A program made the translations under genes and the position numbers. From positions 11,166,307 to 11,230,306 of the forward strand of contig OZ024809.1 of the NCBI GenBank assembly GCA_964017045.1: 64,000 bases of DNA, in the 5' to 3' direction. Numbering within the stretch: position 1 is the stretch's first letter; each line of letters begins with the position of its first letter. Shown piece by piece: positions 42,026 to 54,070 of this stretch. The DNA comes from Omphiscola glabra. Its lineage: Eukaryota; Mollusca; Gastropoda; Lymnaeidae. Below the pieces are notes generated by a model that worked only from the letters and a program-made list of their open reading frames with translations, was not told where the DNA came from and did no database searches.

Positions 42026-42250
42026 GGTCGCTGGACGCAGGTGGTCGCTGGACACAGGTGGTCGTCCTAGCAAGTGAACGAATAGTCCATAACGTTGGGC
42101 GTGTTGCCACAGGGTGGCGTGGCCAACGGGTAATCCTTAATCGCTTCTGAAACAGCTGATTTCATGGGCGACAATCGCGTGACTGCGTCCACCAGAGTGT
42201 CAAGCCTTGCATCGGTAGGCGCGGTACTGATGTCCTCTGCAACACGCACA
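42026..42250 (-). promoter_or_regulatory. 5' untranslated leader of the PH-less kinase transcript
   Basis: Upstream of the ATG is a non-repetitive stretch with an in-frame stop at 42137-42139. A minus-strand TTGCAG near 42237-42242 could be the acceptor of an untranslated upstream exon, though its pyrimidine tract is weak. No TATA box or initiator was recognised. Confidence 0.35.
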
Positions 42251-42950
42251 GACCAACGACGTCCAAATGGTTAACGCTATTCAGTCATCATACTAACACT
42301 GCTAAGGCAACACATTCAGAATGGATTTGTAAATTATGCACCGATATTTATAAAGAAGTTTAAAAAATGCAATAATGTTATCAGGTGGTAAAGCACGACA
42401 AGCAGGTACCAAGCATTACAAATCACTATGACACTATGGCCTTAGTTTTTACATTGCAAACGGTAAGGTAATATCAACTTATTGGGGGGTGGGGTGGTGG
42501 TATACGGGTAATAAACATGGGTCATAAACGACAACAGTAATAGTATTTATATTTGATTCTCTGGTACGCCTGCCTTCGCGTTTAACGCATGGCCACAGTT
42601 AGAGGTTGGCTACTCGGGTACACCAGCCTTCGCGTTCAAAAGTATGGACACTACTTTTGAGAGAGTGGCCACTCTGGTACACCTAACTATTGAACGTTTT
42701 CTTATTGAGGGGGTTTAAAAAGGAGGGGGGTGGTAATAGGTGGGTACCGCGTATAACGGGACCCGATCTGCGGCCGTTTTTCCTCCGAAACGCAGTCAGT
42801 AAGTATGGTATAAATTACTATAAACAGTTCATAAGAGAAAGATGTCAATGAAGCCGGAAACTAAGCATAACACGCGAGATTGAACTTTATAGAAAGATAA
42901 ACGAAACAAACCCAATATATAGACAATCCGTGCAGTGTTTAATGATTGGT
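42251..42950. other. Upstream of kinase exon 1, nothing recognised
   Basis: Mixed AT-rich DNA with a G-rich patch near 42480-42500 and small duplications (tggtacgcctgccttcgcgtt near 42562 and tacaccagccttcgcgtt near 42620). Could be promoter, intron of a longer PH-containing transcript, or intergenic. Confidence 0.4.
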
Positions 42951-42954
42951 TGAT

Positions 42955-43540
42955 TGATTGAATACTTATATTATAGCGCTTGTATCCATGCTACTTTAGC
43001 ACGCTCACTGCGCTCCGATGTTGATTGAGTACTTCTATAGCGCTTGTATCCATGCTACTTTAGCACGCTCACTGCGCTCCGATGTTGATTTAGTACTTCT
43101 ATAGCGCTTGTATCCATGCTACTTTAGCACGCTCACTGCGCTCCGATGTTGATTGAGTACTTCTATAGCGCTTGTATCCATGCTACTTTAGCATGCTCAC
43201 TGCGCTCCGATGTTGATTGAGTACTTCTATAGCGCTTGTATCCATGCTACTTTAGCACGCTCACTGCGCTCCGATGTTGATTGAGTACTTCTATAGCGCT
43301 TGTATCCATGCTACTTTAGCACGCTCACTGCGCTCCGATGTTGATTGAGTACTTCTATAGCGCTTGTATCCATGCTACTTTAGCACGCTCACTGCGCTCC
43401 GATGTTGATTGAGTACTTCTATAGCGCTTGTATCCATGCTACTTTAGCACGCTCACTGCGCTCCGATGTTGATTTAGTACTTCTATAGCGCTTGTATCCA
43501 TGCTACTTTAGCATGCTCACTGCGCTCCGATGTTCTTAAA
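42955..43540 (-). repeat. 64-bp satellite, about 9 copies, made from a LINE tail
   Basis: Unit gattgagtacttctatagcg, cttgtatccatgctacttta, gcacgctcactgcgctccga, tgtt. On the minus strand this is the 3' tail found once at 23765-23835. The right neighbour (43541-43640) on the minus strand continues into the LINE body (CAGTTTGCCCCCAATCTTTG, AGGGAAATTG), the same as 23670-23700, so the LINE is anchored at the right and its tail expanded to the left. Confidence 0.9.
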
Positions 43541-43904
43541 TCTATAAAAGTCTTTACATGTTTCTTAAATGATTTTTTTTTATTATCATTTTTCAATTTC
43601 CCTCAAAGATTGGGGGCAAACTGCTTACAAACACCGAAAAAATATTATCCTTGCCCTTTCTTGCGTACTGAATAAACCTAACGCAATTCATTGAAATATA
43701 ATGGGAACACATTACACATGTAACACGACTACACACACAGCTTTAACGCTGTACATTCAGAACCACTCGAATCATACAGCTACACAGACCGGTACAGTCG
43801 AGGGGCTACACACGTGTTCCACATACAGACAGGAGATAAATAATGCAAGTTCCTTAGGAAACTACACCCCCCACCCCGACATTAGTTTAACTGTTAGCCA
43901 CAAG

Positions 43905-44310
43905 CCAATCCCAGGGAGTGGTGTCACAGTTGCACGCAAAACAACACAATGGAGTGGGAATGGTGTCACGGTTACACGCACAAAAACAACCACAGGGAGT
44001 GGGAATGGTGTCAGGTTGCTCGCAAAAGAGCCCCAGGGAGTGGGAATGGTGTTACGGTTACACGCAAAACAGCCATAGGGAGTGGGAATGGTGTTACGGG
44101 TTACACGCAAAACAGCCCCAGGGAGTGGGAATGGTGTTACGGGTTACACGCAAAACAGCCCCAGGGAGTGGGAATGGTGTTACGGGTTACACGCAAAACA
44201 GCCCCAGGGAGTGGGAATGGTGTTACGGGTTACACGCAAAACAGCCCCAGGGAGTGGGAATGGTGTTACGGGTTACACGCAAAACAGCCCCAGGGAGTGG
44301 GAAAATAGGC
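43905..44310. repeat. 43-bp minisatellite, about 9 copies
   Basis: Unit cagggagtgggaatggtgtt, acgggttacacgcaaaacag, ccc. Left copies are diverged, right copies nearly identical. A related array, with shared cacacaaaacaaccacagggag, is at 45545-45800. Confidence 0.9.
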
Positions 44311-44639
44311 TTTATTTGCCGGGTTTTCGCTTAGAATTCCATTCAATAACAATATATTATAAACTAAATTTAACGACGGCGGATCTGGTTTTTATAATTC
44401 CTCAGTTGCTATTGTCAGTTAATGAATTTGAGAAGGAAAAAACAACAACAATGCTAATTCTGCGTTTGAGAGGTTTTTCGCTTGCATCTAGTTGCTGCAG
44501 TCCGCCCTTGCGTCGCCCTTGTAACAGATAAAGAGCTTATAATATGATTGTAAGGACAACGTTCGGTTATGACAGCATGTAGACATTAAAAAAACCACAA
44601 AAAACTTATTTATCATTTTCTTTACAAGTTGCTAATCCT

Positions 44640-44790
44640 AGCTTCAAACCCGCCACTGTATATTTACAAGCCAAAGTTTCTATCAACCCGTAACAGTGGG
44701 TTGTTTCCCCGTTAACCCTAGCTTCAAATCCGCCACTGTATATTTACAAGCCAAAGTTTCTATCAACCCATAACGGTGGGTTGTTTCCCC
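44640..44790. repeat. Two-copy tandem duplication, about 80 bp
   Basis: ctagcttcaaacccgccact, through to gtgggttgtttccccgtt, occurs twice with few differences. Confidence 0.8.
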
Positions 44791-44879
44791 ATTAAAAACC
44801 AATTTAAAACGATAATATAACAACCCAATTATGTATATTGTACAACATTCATGTATGGATTTAATACGGCTGTCCACAC

Positions 44880-45060
44880 ATGTCTATTACACAACTTGTA
44901 TGTATATGATAAAACTATCCATGCATGTATATGATAAAACTATCCATGTATTTATATGATAAAACTATCCATGTATGTATATGATAAAACTATCTATGTA
45001 TTCATATGATAAAACTGTCCCTGTAATGTATATGATAAAACTAGTCATGAATGTATATGT
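44880..45060. repeat. 28-bp minisatellite, about 6 copies
   Basis: Unit catgtatgtatatgataaaa plus ctatc. Confidence 0.85.
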
Positions 45061-45463
45061 CTTACTACGAGACGATTCATACATAACGTGACGCAAGTTT
45101 TTCGGATTTTTTTACCCCCCCACCCCAAAATGATTTACAAAAAGTTAGATTCCCCCCCCCCCTCAGCCCCAATATTACGTCACCAACCTCTGCACCCCCA
45201 CCCATAAAAAATCACTCTGACCTCTGCAGCCAGCCTCCCTTTACTTACAAAAAAATTAATTAAAAATCCGTTTAAAAATAACATTCTTAGATATTGAATT
45301 GCTGCACCTATGTCGTAAACATTTCCTTAGAACAGAGGTTCTTAATCAGGGGTGCAAGCACACAAGCTGGGGTGCAAGCACACGCTGGGGTGCGTCCCAT
45401 AGACTTGTATTTCCTGCTTTAGCTAGTGGTTCAAACAAAATGTTTTAAACACAATGTTTTAAA

Positions 45464-45540
45464 CCTACTTCATAACTGTAGAGTATGGGTTTTCCGATGG
45501 TCTTAGGCGACCCCCTAAGAAAGGGTCGTTCGACCCCAAG
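45464..45540 (+). mobile_element. SPIN-like MITE fragment (right half)
   Basis: ttcataactgtagagtatgg, ttttccgatggtcttaggcg, accc and aagggtcgttcgaccccaag match the right half of the element at 26202-26399, without a left end. Confidence 0.7.
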
Positions 45541-45544
45541 AGGA

Positions 45545-45800
45545 AATGATGTCACAGTTACACACAAAACAACCATTTGGAGTAGGGATGACGTCACAGT
45601 AACACACAAAACAACCACAGCGAGTGGGGATAATGTCACAGCAACACACAAAACAACCCCAGGGAGGGGGATTATGTCATAGATACACACAAAACAAGCA
45701 CAGGGAGGGGGGGGGTGATTTCACAGTAACACACAACACAAGCACAGGGAGGGGGGATGATTTCACAGTAACACACATAACAAGCACAAGGAGTGGGGGT
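45545..45800. repeat. About 38-bp minisatellite, 6-7 copies
   Basis: Unit cacagtaacacacaaaacaa plus ccacagggagtggggatgat, beginning at the broken edge of the SPIN-like fragment. Confidence 0.85.
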
Positions 45801-46084
45801 GACGCAATCATATGTTTACTGGTGTGCTTTCGAGACGAGAATGCTGGTGGATGGAGGCCAGAGTTCGAGGCTATAATACAATGAATAGACTGGAGAGGGC
45901 CGAGTCAGAAAAACACAAATTGAGCTGGGATTCTCAAACATGTAACATCTTAGCACCCCCCTTTTAAACATTTTCGATAGATTCAAAGGCTTGTGAACAG
46001 GTGACAGTCTTAAATAGCTTAAAAAAACAATAAAAATGTCCGTGTCCGTAAGATGGAAAAAAAAAAAGGGGGGGGGTTTGAATT

Positions 46085-46430
46085 CAGTGACACGACTGGG
46101 TAATGTCTTTAAAAACGTGAGAACGATGACTGGGGGATGTAACTAAAAACGTGAGAACGATGCCTGGGGTATGTCTTTAAAAACGTGAGAACGATGATTG
46201 GGGTATGCAATTAAAAGCGTGAGAACGATGACTGAGGTATGTAATTAAAAGCGTGAGAACGATGACTGGGGTATGTCTTTAAAAACGTGAGAACGATGCC
46301 TGCGGTATGTAATTAAAAGCGTGAGAACGATGACTGGGGTATGTAATCAAAAGCGTGAGAACGATGCCTGGGGTTTGTCTTTAAAAACGTGAATATCATG
46401 ACTGGGGTATGCATGTAAAAACGGGAGGAC
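46085..46430. repeat. 34-bp minisatellite, about 10 copies
   Basis: Unit gatgactggggtatgtcttt plus aaaaacgtgagaac. Confidence 0.9.
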
Positions 46431-47400
46431 GAGTGGAGGTTCAATGGCACAATATAATTACACACACAAAGAAAGGACTTTCCGGTTGAAAATGGCACAT
46501 CCTCTTTGTCTGATAAATGCACTTGATAGTTCAGACCATGACGTCATCGAGCTATTTTAGGATTTCTATTGTGTTGTGTTTCCGTGCAGCATTTTCGAAA
46601 GTAACATAAAACAAAAAAAAAAATAAATGAATAAAATAACACGACAACGTCGACAATGCATTCAATAAACTGTTGAGCAACAAGCTTCTTACAACACGGC
46701 CATAGAATCATAATGTTACTGTAACAATCCACTAACGAAACAATTTCCCGTGTTAATAAAAAAAAAACTAAAAGGAAAAAAAACCCAAACTATTTGCGAA
46801 CTTGAAATCAATACAACTACATCTATCTTCGGAACATTTCATTCAGAAAATTTCAGTGTCGTCACACTTCATTAAACAGTATATTATCTATCGTTGGTGC
46901 TCCGATCAACGTGTAAAAAAAAATAAAAAAAAATGAGATTATTAATAACCTGAAGTGCTTCTATAAATAACCACAACGGCTCGTCGAATACTTAGCAATG
47001 CCCAGCAATTAATATTTCAGAGCTTTTGTGTGCTTTTTTGTGTGTGATGTTTTTTGTTCAACCAAAGGGTAGAGAATTTTGATTGGTTGGCAGGAAGTTA
47101 CAATACACATGCTATGATGACGTCATAGCATTTTTTTTTTGGCTTGTCTTCTGTTTACAAGTGTATCAGTAAATCACCTACATATTTCCCGGACATTTCG
47201 TTTAGTGGACGGCCCTCTTGATGACGCGGTGTAAAAAGTGCATTGGTGAACAACAGTACCGTTCTAATTGTACGGCACTCACTTCTCCGTAATTAATCTG
47301 AAATACTACTCAAAGTCATTGAGAGAGTTCCCCCCCCCCCCCAGTCCCCGGTGCTGTTTTTTTTTCCAACTGATGGGGACGATACCGCCGATCCGATGTT
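46431..47400. other. AT-rich spacer, nothing recognised
   Basis: Unique AT-rich DNA with several poly(A) runs and one poly(C) run near 47330. No exon or RNA gene recognised. Confidence 0.45.
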
Positions 47401-47404
47401 TAAC

Positions 47405-47560
47405 AACGGTACAAAAACAGTTGGGTACAAAAACAGTTGGGTACAAAAAGCAGTTGGGTACAAAAAACGGTTGGGTACAAAAAACGGTTGGGTACAAAAA
47501 CAGTTGGGTAAAAAAACAGTTGGGTACAAAAAAAGTTGAGTACAAAAACAGTTGGTTACG
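47405..47560. repeat. 16-18 bp repeat (gggtacaaaaacagtt)
   Basis: About nine units with variation in the A run. Confidence 0.85.
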
Positions 47561-47582
47561 TCGAAGCAACCCCAAAAGATCA

Positions 47583-47757
47583 CAGGTTCTCAATCATTTT
47601 CGAATGGCGACTTCATTTTAAAGAATCAAAGTGACCCATGTTACCAATACATGAAAATAATGTTTAAAAAAATAATGAAGACGAACACTGGCGGCGACCC
47701 CACAGAAAAACCTTTGCAGCCATAGCTGGGGTCACGAACCGCTTGTCATAACCCGCG
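47583..47757. mobile_element. Possible diverged hAT/SPIN-like MITE
   Basis: Begins caggttctcaatcatttt and later has ggcggcgaccccacagaaaa and ggggtcacgaaccgcttg, echoing the left and right motifs of the 26202-26399 element, but heavily diverged. Confidence 0.35.
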
Positions 47758-48540
47758 CAACAAACGACGCCAGCCATTTCAAAGGTAAAACCCAAATATT
47801 TCAATTAGACCCCAAGATAGAAGCATCTCAAAATACATTTAAAAAAACATTTCCCGACAGCTTGTCCCCATGCCTGCACCAAAAGTACGCAACAGCCCAT
47901 TAAGTTCTATCTTAGTTTGTCCCCATGTCGACACAAAACAGTATCTAATAGGTCAGTAAGTGTTAGGCCGGCTTGTTGTAGCCATCAACTGGAAAAAGGG
48001 AGTTTGAGCAGAGTTGAAGTTGGTTTTATTTTGGGGGAAGTTACTGGCTAATCAAATAAGGATACGGCGCCCCATGACAATTGTAGCCCCCGGGGGGGGG
48101 GGGGTGAAATTCTTTACTTTCTTGTTGGAAATTTTACAAACTGGAGTTAATGCGACCATGCCGGTCAGGTATAAGGTATGGGTTGTTGGGGCAGTGGTCC
48201 AAGAAACCATGCCAGTAAGTTATAAGGTATGGGCCTGTGGTGCAAGTGATCATGCCGGTAAAGTGTGAGCCTGTGGGGGCAGTGAACCTTATAACATCAA
48301 GTTTTCTTGACCGCCGCCAGTACCGCACAGAACCAACTGGGTTCAATTCAGATTGTATACGACCTTGTTTACACCCCCCCCCCCCAACCCACAACTTCAC
48401 AAAGTTGAGAATCTCTGTTCAGGCGAAGACAATTAAAATTAAACGCGTCTTTTCCAATATTTCAAACAGGAGTTGCCTCCCACTCAGGTCCCACCAACTC
48501 GCCCTTGGAATGAATGAAATAAATAGTGGGAAAACACATC
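47758..48540. other. Spacer with short repeats
   Basis: Mostly unique. A small repeat (gaccatgccggtcaggtata aggtatggg type, 3 units) spans about 48150-48270, next to poly(G) (48090-48102) and poly(C) (48375-48386) runs. No gene recognised. Confidence 0.4.
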
Positions 48541-48544
48541 AGGT

Positions 48545-48925
48545 TTACGTAAGGGGAGCACATCATGTCAATACAAGGGGAACATGTCAATACAAGGAAA
48601 ACACATCATGTCAATACAAGGGGACCACATCATATCAATACAAGGGGACCACATCATATCAATACAAGGGGACCACATCATGTCAATACAAGAGGGACAT
48701 GTCAATACAAAAGGAACACATCGTCATGTCAATACAAGTGGACCACATCATGTCAATACAAGGGGACCACATCATGTCAATACAAGGGGAACATGTCAAT
48801 ACAAGGGGTTCACGTCATGCCATTACAAGGGGACCACATCATGTCAATACAAGGGGAACATGACAATACAAGGGGACCACATCATGTCAATATAAGGGGA
48901 ACATGACAATACAAGGGGAACACAT
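48545..48925. repeat. 24-bp minisatellite, about 16 copies
   Basis: Unit accacatcatgtcaatacaa plus gggg, with shorter units (aacatgtcaatacaagggg). Confidence 0.9.
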
Positions 48926-49014
48926 TGCCACATTTTCCTACACCAATCCCAATAATTCATTGGCAACCATTATCATTGGTCGTCGTCAGATACTAAACAT
49001 GTGGCGATAACCTT

Positions 49015-49210
49015 GACTCCAACAATAGGATGAGATAGTAAAGTGGGCGGGGCTCAACCAATAGACCATCCATAGGATGAGATAGTAAAGTGGGCGGGGT
49101 TCAACCAATAATATGATGAGATAGTAAAGTGGGCGGGGTTCAACCGATAGACCAACAATAGAATGAGATAGTGATGTGGGCGGGGTTCAACTAATAGACC
49201 AACCGATAGA
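49015..49210. repeat. About 50-bp repeat, 4 copies
   Basis: Unit aggatgagatagtaaagtgg plus gcggggttcaaccaatagac. Confidence 0.85.
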
Positions 49211-49384
49211 CCAACATATAGTCTAAAGATTCTTTAACAAGTAATCAATTAGATCCAAACAAGCGTGACTAATTCATAGCAATTTCTGGTCTATTTAATA
49301 TTTACCGTCTTTTTAATTAAGAAAATTGTAGAGAAAAGATAAGCACATGATATACAAATCGTACACAATTTTGTTCCAGTATCC

Positions 49385-49612
49385 AAAATGTTGGCACATT
49401 ATCCACGATGTTGGCACAATATCCACGATTTTGGCACAATATCCACGATTTTGGCACAATATCCACGATTTTGGCACAATATCCACGATTTGGGCACAAT
49501 ATCACGATTTGGGCACAATATCCACGATTTTGGCACAATATCCACGAAGCTGGCACAGTATCCACGCTGTTGGCATCGTATCCATATTGTTGGTACACCG
49601 TCCACAATGCTG
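49385..49612. repeat. 20-bp minisatellite, about 11 copies
   Basis: Unit atccacgattttggcacaat, decaying at both ends. Confidence 0.9.
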
Positions 49613-50210
49613 GTGCAAGAAAGCTTCACGTCATTATATGAACGATGACAATTATGACCGGGACTCATTATGAATGTGCAATTTTTGTGAGAGCGGCATG
49701 TATTGTGCACCCATCCTTGCACCAAAGGTGCCGCCCCCGTTTAGAAGAAGTTACCATATCCGGGACGAACAACTAAACTTGGTTTATAGTTTAACTGATC
49801 CATACACAGGTCCCCCAAGAGCCGCACATGTACAGAACCGTCACTTATCTAAGCCTGAAATTGGGTGTCGTTTTACTTCCGGTCTATATAGCGCTACCGT
49901 AATGTAATTTTTATTTTATTTATATTTTTTGTTTTGTTTTTTTTGGTTGTTGTTGAAAATCTCTGACACAAAGCAGACTTCTAACCCCTCGTGATCACAA
50001 TGGGTCATTTCCGGCAAAGGCCGCGCCCTTCCCTACCCGGATGTGCAGTGTGTTCTAAAAGCCAATACGCGTAAGGTTCTGGACGGGAGCGAACTGCTCG
50101 CAGTCTATTAAAAAAAAAAAAAGTTTTTCATTTCGTAATCGCAGAGTTTCTTCAAACTGTCATCCGGGGAACTCTCGATATTCGCTAGAATTAAACTCGG
50201 CGAAAGATTG
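49613..50210. other. Spacer, nothing recognised
   Basis: Unique DNA with a few GC-rich patches; no splice-supported exon or structured RNA seen. Confidence 0.4.
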
Positions 50211-50214
50211 ATAG

Positions 50215-50345
50215 AATGTAGTTCACACGGAGTCGGCGTGTAGTTCACACAGATTTGGCGTGTAGGTCACACAGAGTCGGCGTGTAGTTCACACAGAGTC
50301 GGCGTGCAGTTCACACGGTGTCGGCGTGTAGTTCACACAGAGTAA
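50215..50345. repeat. 24-bp minisatellite, about 5 copies
   Basis: Unit gtagttcacacagagtcggc plus gt. Confidence 0.85.
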
Positions 50346-50364
50346 AGCCTAAAATCACTAAACA

Positions 50365-50655
50365 ACCACCGATGTACGGGGCTTACTGCTCTAATCTCGA
50401 TGAGAACCACCGATGGACGGCGCTAACTGTTCTAATCCCGATGAGAACCACTGATGTACGGTGCTAACTGCTCTAATCTCGTTGAGAACCACTAATTTAC
50501 GATGCTAAAAATCTCGATGAGAACCACTGATGTACGGTGCTAGCTGCTCTAATCCCGGGTGAGAACCACTGATGTACGGTGCTAACTGCTCTAATCCCGA
50601 TGAGAATCACTGATGCACGGTGCTAACTGCTCTAATCTCGTTGAGAACCACTTAA
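50365..50655. repeat. About 42-bp minisatellite, 7 copies
   Basis: Unit gagaaccactgatgtacggt plus gctaactgctctaatcccgat. Confidence 0.85.
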
Positions 50656-50694
50656 GTGGGGTTCAATACAGTCGGTCAAATGAGCTATAAAGAG

Positions 50695-50795
50695 GTTGGG
50701 TCTACGGAGATGGGTTTGGGGCCAGGTGGGTCAATATAAATGGACGTTGGGACACGTGGGTCAATATACGTCGGTTCTGGGACAGGTGGGTCTAC
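50695..50795. repeat. About 30-bp repeat, 3 copies
   Basis: Unit gggtcaatatacgtcggttc plus tgggacaggt. Confidence 0.7.
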
Positions 50796-50799
50796 TGAG

Positions 50800-51600
50800 C
50801 ATATACACACAAATTTTTTTTTATTGTACGTCCCATTTGGAAGAAGTGCTGGCAAGACAGTGGCATTTTCAATGTTTGGATTAATGGACGTCAGGGCCAT
50901 GAAAATTCATGTACTTTTTTTCTTCTTCTATTTTGTAAATCCAAATGTCATGATTTCGAATCGATTTCCTTATTTCTCCGCCGTCCAAAGTTGATGTTAC
51001 CGTAGTTGACTGTTTTCAATCGGCTCGGTGATGATGCATTGGGGGACGAGTGGAAATGTTCCTTTCGCCAGCAGTACACCACACCCGAAGATGTGGTCAC
51101 CACCATATCACAGCCACTTATAAAACTATGACCAATGATTTTCTATGGAAATTCGTACCAGTCATTGGTGGATGTTTTAAAACTCTAAATTATAGTTAAT
51201 CATTACTTATATTTTTTAAAGTTACAAAATCAAAGATTTAAATTATTATTTTTTAGCTAAAATGAACAGTACCAGTTTTTACCAATATTGCTTGGCACAG
51301 AAAACTTTATGGCGATTATTCTGTGTCTATGCGTGTACATCTGAGAACCTTTATGCCCATATGAATAGGAGGCACAGGCCAAATGTGACAGGTGTACAAC
51401 CCCACCCCAAGCTAAAGCCATCTAAAGCCCATGTCCCCATTCTGTGGGTTCGGAATCCAGAGTTAGCGGGTCCCAACGATGTCCATGGTACAGGGAAATG
51501 TATGTAAGTTTATTCAATACAAAAACTGTTAACAAGCATTCACATCACAAGCATGACAGACCCTTCTCCGCTGTTACACGAAATAGCCAATAGACACTTC
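50800..51600. other. Spacer with one unexplained open frame
   Basis: A + strand frame at 51262-51507 reads ACTSENLYAHMNRRHRPNVT and later PHPKLKPSKAHVPILWVR. No family recognised and no splice context; likely chance or a transposon scrap. Confidence 0.25.
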
Positions 51601-51606
51601 TTAAGG

Positions 51607-51690
51607 GTTACCGGAACTTCCGTTCGAACAAACTTCCGTTAAAACTAACTTCCGTTCAAAAAAATTTCCGCTCGAACAAAATTTCTTCAT
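51607..51690. mobile_element. Possible half of a CCGGAA-type MITE
   Basis: Begins gttaccggaacttccgttcg with repeated acttccgttc and aatttccgctcgaacaaa, like the left arm of the CCGGAAATTT family, but no right arm is seen. Confidence 0.35.
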
Positions 51691-52124
51691 ACACATTTGG
51701 AACAAAGTTCTTTCGTAACTATTTCCTAAAAGTCTAGTATTCCATTGGCAACAACAGTTACCGTAAATGAAGTACACCACAATTCTGGTAACTGAATGAC
51801 TCATACAATTCTTGAACATCGACTAGCTTGTATCACAATCTTAAAAACACACCATTTAGCCCCAAATCGAAAGCCACAACATCCACATTAAATTTCAAGA
51901 CGAAATGTTACCAGTGTCGAGCCAGCCGTTCATATTTACTTTCAACTTTACCACTCAAGTGTCCGCATCCGGACATGGAGACAGGAGCCACAAACCGTCA
52001 AACAGTACATACTTGACAACCCCCCCCCCCCAACAGTGTAAGTGTTACATGTAGTTATGCACCCCGAAAACAAGCCTCCTGGCTGATTTCTAGTTGGGAT
52101 TTCATGGGAACAATTAAGGTGTTT

Positions 52125-52395
52125 TTTAATGCACATAAACTACACGGTGTTCTTTGGGGCACATAAACTACTCGGTGTTCTTTGAGGCACATAAACTACT
52201 CGGTGTTCTTTAGGGCACACAAACTATACAGGTTTATTTAGGGCACATAAACTATACGGTGCTCTTTGGGGCACATAAACTACTCGGTGTTCTTTGGGGC
52301 ACATAAACTACTCGGTGTTCTTTGGGGCACATAAACTACTCGGTGTTCTTTAGGGTACATAAACTATACGGTGTTCTTTGGGGCACAAGACATAA
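52125..52395. repeat. About 30-bp minisatellite, 8-9 copies
   Basis: Unit ggtgttctttggggcacata plus aactactc. Confidence 0.9.
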
Positions 52396-52975
52396 ACTAC
52401 AGTGCGGACTATCTACAGGGCAAGCTATCTTTCTACCACCCGAGCTAAGTTATTGCCGATCCGGCTACCTTGTTGCTGCTGACCGCGGCAAATTGTTTCC
52501 GACCGAGCTACCGTCCTAATATTAAAATTAAGTACCGTCTTGGTAAATTTTCCACGTAGTTCTTTATGTAATGTGGTACCGACATGTCTTTTTTGTACGA
52601 CAGCATACAATCGACGTGTAACATTATATAAATATAGCATGCGCCCATATAGAATGTCCCTAGAAAAGGTTGCTAAGTATTTGTCCATAGAAAAAAAAAG
52701 TCACAAAGGTCATTCACAGAAAGGTTCATAGATAATATGAATAGAAATGTTCACACAAAAATATCCCAAAGAAAGATTCAAATAGGAAAGTCCAGAGAAT
52801 TCCCACAGAAAGCACAGAGAACACATGCGTCTCTTCACACCTAACTGTACTCTGTGGCCTCAAAGAATTGGTTTCAACAACGGATCGTTACAAAGCTGTT
52901 CATCCCAAAATCATGGAACTGTTGCCGGAATATGTGACGGAACGTACGTACCTACGGCAACATTACCTAACACAT
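52396..52975. other. Spacer, nothing recognised
   Basis: Unique AT-rich DNA without a recognised gene. Confidence 0.4.
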
Positions 52976-53400
52976 ACACCTGCAGTAACATGAACTAGCA
53001 TATATACCTGCAGTAACATGAACTAGCATATATACCTGCAGTAACATGAACTAGCATATATACCTGCAGTAACATTCCCTAAAATATACACCTGTTGTAT
53101 TGTTGCGTTCCTTTTATCAGGTTTAACCTTACTGAGTTTTACTAATTTCCTATACACCTGCAGCAATATGACCTAACATATACACATGCAGTAACATTAC
53201 CTAAAGGATTTATCTAGGTACAGTTACCTAAATAGATATACTAACAGTAACATTACGTTACCGATGCACCAACAGCAACACGACCTAGCCTAACGGATGC
53301 ACTTCGGTAATACTACCTAACACATATACCTACAGTAACACGACCTAACAGATATACCCGCGGTAAGATTGCGTAACAGATGCACCCGCAGTAACATTAC
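52975..53400. repeat. Decaying minisatellite (tacctgcagtaacatgaact)
   Basis: About 32-bp units, near perfect at 52985-53080 (agcatata between units), becoming diverged to 53400. Confidence 0.75.
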
Positions 53401-53805
53401 GTAACCAAGACATATTGCACAAATGAAGTCACAAATTTGATGTAAGTCACATCCTAACGCTGCCAACTTAACCAAGTCGTGATCAATCTATTTCTTATCT
53501 CCTCCCATTATCTCATGAACAGAACATTAACCTATTTAATTCGTTCTGCTATCCGGTCCCATTTTTCTTCTTCTTCCTTACCACCACTTTGGATTGAGAA
53601 AGAAGAAGAAGGAAAAAAAATAAAACAAAAACAAAACACATCATTTTAAAATCCCGAGTATTCTTGAGTCTACCTTGTGACAAGACCAGAGAAAATCAAT
53701 AGTCTCTATGGAACACGTGTGGCGCTCCAAGACGGGAGAGCTGTCTTTCATTGTGTTCGTACTTCGGCAGTGTCGTCTCGGTGGTGCGGCCGTGCTGCGC
53801 GGTGA
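53401..53805. other. Spacer, nothing recognised
   Basis: Unique DNA with a purine-rich run near 53595-53640. Confidence 0.4.
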
Positions 53806-54070
53806 GCAACGTGTGTGTTGATATGTAGGCTGTATGTTGAAGCGTATGGTGTGTGTTGGTACGTATGCTGCACGGTGAGCAATGTGTGTGTTGATATGTA
53901 GGCTGTATGTTGAAGCGTATGGTGTGTGTTGGTACGTATGCTGCACGGTGAGCAATGTGTGTGTCGATATGTTGGCTGTAAGGTGATGCGTAGGATGTGT
54001 TGATAAGTATGGTGTTGATGGTGACGTGTGTGCTGTTTGTTCATGTGCATTTTGTGTGAATTGATACGTG
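53805..54070. repeat. About 70-bp repeat, 2-3 copies
   Basis: Unit gtgagcaatgtgtgtgttga, tatgtaggctgtatgttgaa, gcgtatggtgtgtgttggta, cgtatgctgcacg. Confidence 0.8.

Noticed and set aside
42067..42249. Minus-strand frame upstream of kinase exon 1 as extra coding sequence
   Set aside because: It is in a different frame from the kinase and ends before its ATG; treated as 5' leader.
45840..45885. Possible tRNA-like B box (agttcgaggct)
   Set aside because: Bases do not fit the full consensus and no A box precedes it.
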